From assembly GCA_030220185.1 (NCBI GenBank), contig JASPKZ010007796.1:1456501-1520500 (forward strand): a stretch of DNA of 64,000 nucleotides. Direction: 5' to 3'. A program made the position numbers and the translations under genes. Shown one piece after another: positions 62,471 to 64,000 of this stretch. This DNA is from Diploptera punctata (taxonomy: Eukaryota; Arthropoda; Insecta; Blattodea; Blaberidae). A model generated the notes under the pieces. That model was given only the letters and a program-made list of their open reading frames with translations. It was not told the origin of the DNA and ran no database searches. Within the stretch, counting starts at the first letter, position 1, and every line of letters begins with the position of its first letter.

Positions 62471-63339
62471 ATAATAGGGCGTATGGCCAGCGCCACCTTG
62501 AGTTTCTTCCATTTGGCCCGTGAAACAAATAAGTTTGGGAGACTCTGCCCTACACTATCCCAAACTTTTTATATCCTGTAGACATCTACTTCCTAAGCCC
62601 AAGGCTTTCCTAATGGCTTTTTCCTCAAACTTTTCTGCCACACACTTCATTTCTTACCGTTATAATGGTATTTTATTCACAGGTTTCTCTCGCAAACTTC
62701 CATTTTTATTCTTAGTCCTTCGTACACACTTAAAAACTAAATATATCTTTTAAGTTAATGTGATGCATTTTTCGAACAAAATAACATAATTATGCACTTT
62801 ATACCACGTACACTTGTTCTAAGGGCTCAAATGAGCTACTTAAGAACTACCCTACGTGGTTTTAAGCGCTCTAAATTACAGACATATTTCTTCTACCGCG
62901 TCGTATAAATAATTTCAGAGAAGGGTTACATGTTTCATGTCTTGCTCAGTGCAAAAACTCTGAAATCCTGTTCTGGTTAGTTTGGAAAGGTAGGTGAGTT
63001 TCTAGAGAGACTGTACTGCAGAGAGAGAAGATGGCATTACGTTGTTTTTGCAACAAGATGAAATCTTCATGGCCTTCTCCCATGCCACTCACATAATATT
63101 TATTTCTGTACAGTATACAAAACAACTTTATTTCTCATGAGAGCTCACTTCGGTCTTTAAACATCGCCCAAGTTGGTTGTCTCGGTTACGCAAAATCTCC
63201 AAACAGAGAAAAGATAAAAAAAAATCTCAAATATGATATTCTTGGAAAGTGTCACTCCTTTAACAATGTTTTGTAATCACTACTTATTAAATTAATTGTA
63301 AATCACAATCCAAGTTAATAAAGTATTAAACACTAAATT
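62471..63339. other. No gene recognised
   Basis: AT-rich, no coding signal beyond short frames. Confidence 0.45.
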
Positions 63340-64000
63340 TTAGACACACTCTTACATGCAGATGATCAGGCTCTTTTCGGCAATAATGAAGATGAATTAC
63401 AATATTCCACTCATGTTAATATAATAGCCCAACGATTTAACATGGAAATATCAACAACAAAATCTAAAGTTATGGCCTTTCAAGGGAAATTCCCAGTAAG
63501 AAGTAAAATTTGTATTCAGAATTCAATATTAGAGCAAGTTAATTCATTTAAATACTTAGGATATAATCTAACTTATAATGAGGAATGTGATATATCCTTT
63601 AAAATACAAAACTATAATAAAGCTTTAAGAATTATCAACCAAGTTTTTAAACCATCAAAAGTGCAGAGACACGCAAGAACGAAAATCTATAAAGTTCTCG
63701 CTAGACCCATAATCTGTTATGGCAGTGAAGCTTGGACTATCAGAACTCAGAATGACCGTCATATTACAGCCACGGAGATGAAATTTCTGCGACGAACTGC
63801 AGGTTATAGCCTTCTAGACCACCAAAGAAATTCAACAATAGCCAGAGAGTACCTATATCTGAATACCTCCAAGAATATAGAAACAATTGGCTAGCCTATA
63901 TTCAGCGCATGGATCGTCACAGAATACCAAAACAAATTCTTCATTACATTCCTCGAGGCAGAAGATCTGTGGGTCGACCTTCTCGGAGATGGCGGGAGAC
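63340..64000 (+). mobile_element. LINE-L, cut by the window edge
   Basis: From the RT active site (LLHADDQALFGNNEDELQ at about 63354) through MEISTTKSKVMAFQGKFPVR, VNSFKYLGYNLTYNEECDIS, VLARPIICYGSEAWTIRTQN and FLRRTAGYSLLDHQRN. A 150-codon frame (63442-63894) is open; a frameshift near 63890 precedes the RIPKQILHYIPRGRRSVGRP tail at the edge. Confidence 0.85.

Noticed and set aside
62520..62753. 77-codon frame near 62.6 kb
   Set aside because: Phe/Ser/Leu-rich, with no domain and no repeat partner.
1..64000. A host protein-coding gene or a defence-type gene system
   Set aside because: Every frame longer than about 110 codons belongs to a transposable element. Shorter frames lack recognisable domains, and no promoter-exon structure could be supported.

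Overview
The window looks like intergenic or intronic DNA of a large, repeat-choked insect genome. It is AT-rich and full of (TA)n and (AAT)n tracts. Almost every stretch with coding signal is a transposable element: non-LTR retrotransposons (LINEs), tRNA-derived SINEs, Tc1/mariner/pogo DNA transposons, foldback elements and Penelope-like terminal fragments. The LINE and SINE families remind me of cockroach/termite (Blattodea) genomes such as Periplaneta, but that is from memory and unchecked. I found no convincing host protein-coding gene. Family labels (LINE-A, SINE-1, MITE-P, FT and so on) are local to this annotation.

Layout. 0-6.6 kb: SINE-3, an inverted repeat with hammerhead-like motifs, a LINE-A insertion with a 12-bp target duplication, a LINE-D 3' end, a Helitron-like element holding a SINE fragment, and LINE-G, SINE-6 and LINE-H pieces. 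6.65-8.2 kb: a complete Tc1-like transposon with an uninterrupted DD34E transposase, the only element here that looks potentially functional. 9-14.9 kb: SINE-1, foldback/hammerhead-like elements, MITE-P, a perfect 217-bp palindrome, and LINE-E interrupted by LINE-B. 15-31 kb: many LINE-A/B/C/I/J and SINE-1/2/3/4 copies, several nested with readable target duplications. 30.7-32 kb and 39.8-47.3 kb: two copies of a composite 'FT' element (terminal inverted motif, about 170-bp tandem repeats, a tRNA-like core and a long hairpin). The second copy was split by LINE-A, which was itself split by LINE-D2 and LINE-E. 33.8-39.1 kb: LINE-L, LINE-D1 nested in LINE-K, a pogo fragment and a deleted mariner. 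47.5-54.9 kb: more LINE-A, SINE-2, a pogo/Tigger remnant, LINE-H/I and a mariner with a duplicated inverted 5' arm. 55-64 kb: a 298-bp tandem repeat carrying tRNA-like genes, SINE-4/5, two MITE-P copies, LINE-A/C/L fragments and simple repeats.

The autonomous machinery (RT/endonuclease LINEs, Tc1 and mariner transposases) and the parasites that depend on it (SINEs, MITEs, deletion derivatives) lie interleaved. The target duplications let several insertion orders be read directly. The most unusual signals are a recurring hammerhead-like core seen at six places, three of them as inverted pairs; the perfect palindrome; the symmetric arm insertion in the second FT hairpin; and the tRNA-bearing tandem repeat with changing anticodon.
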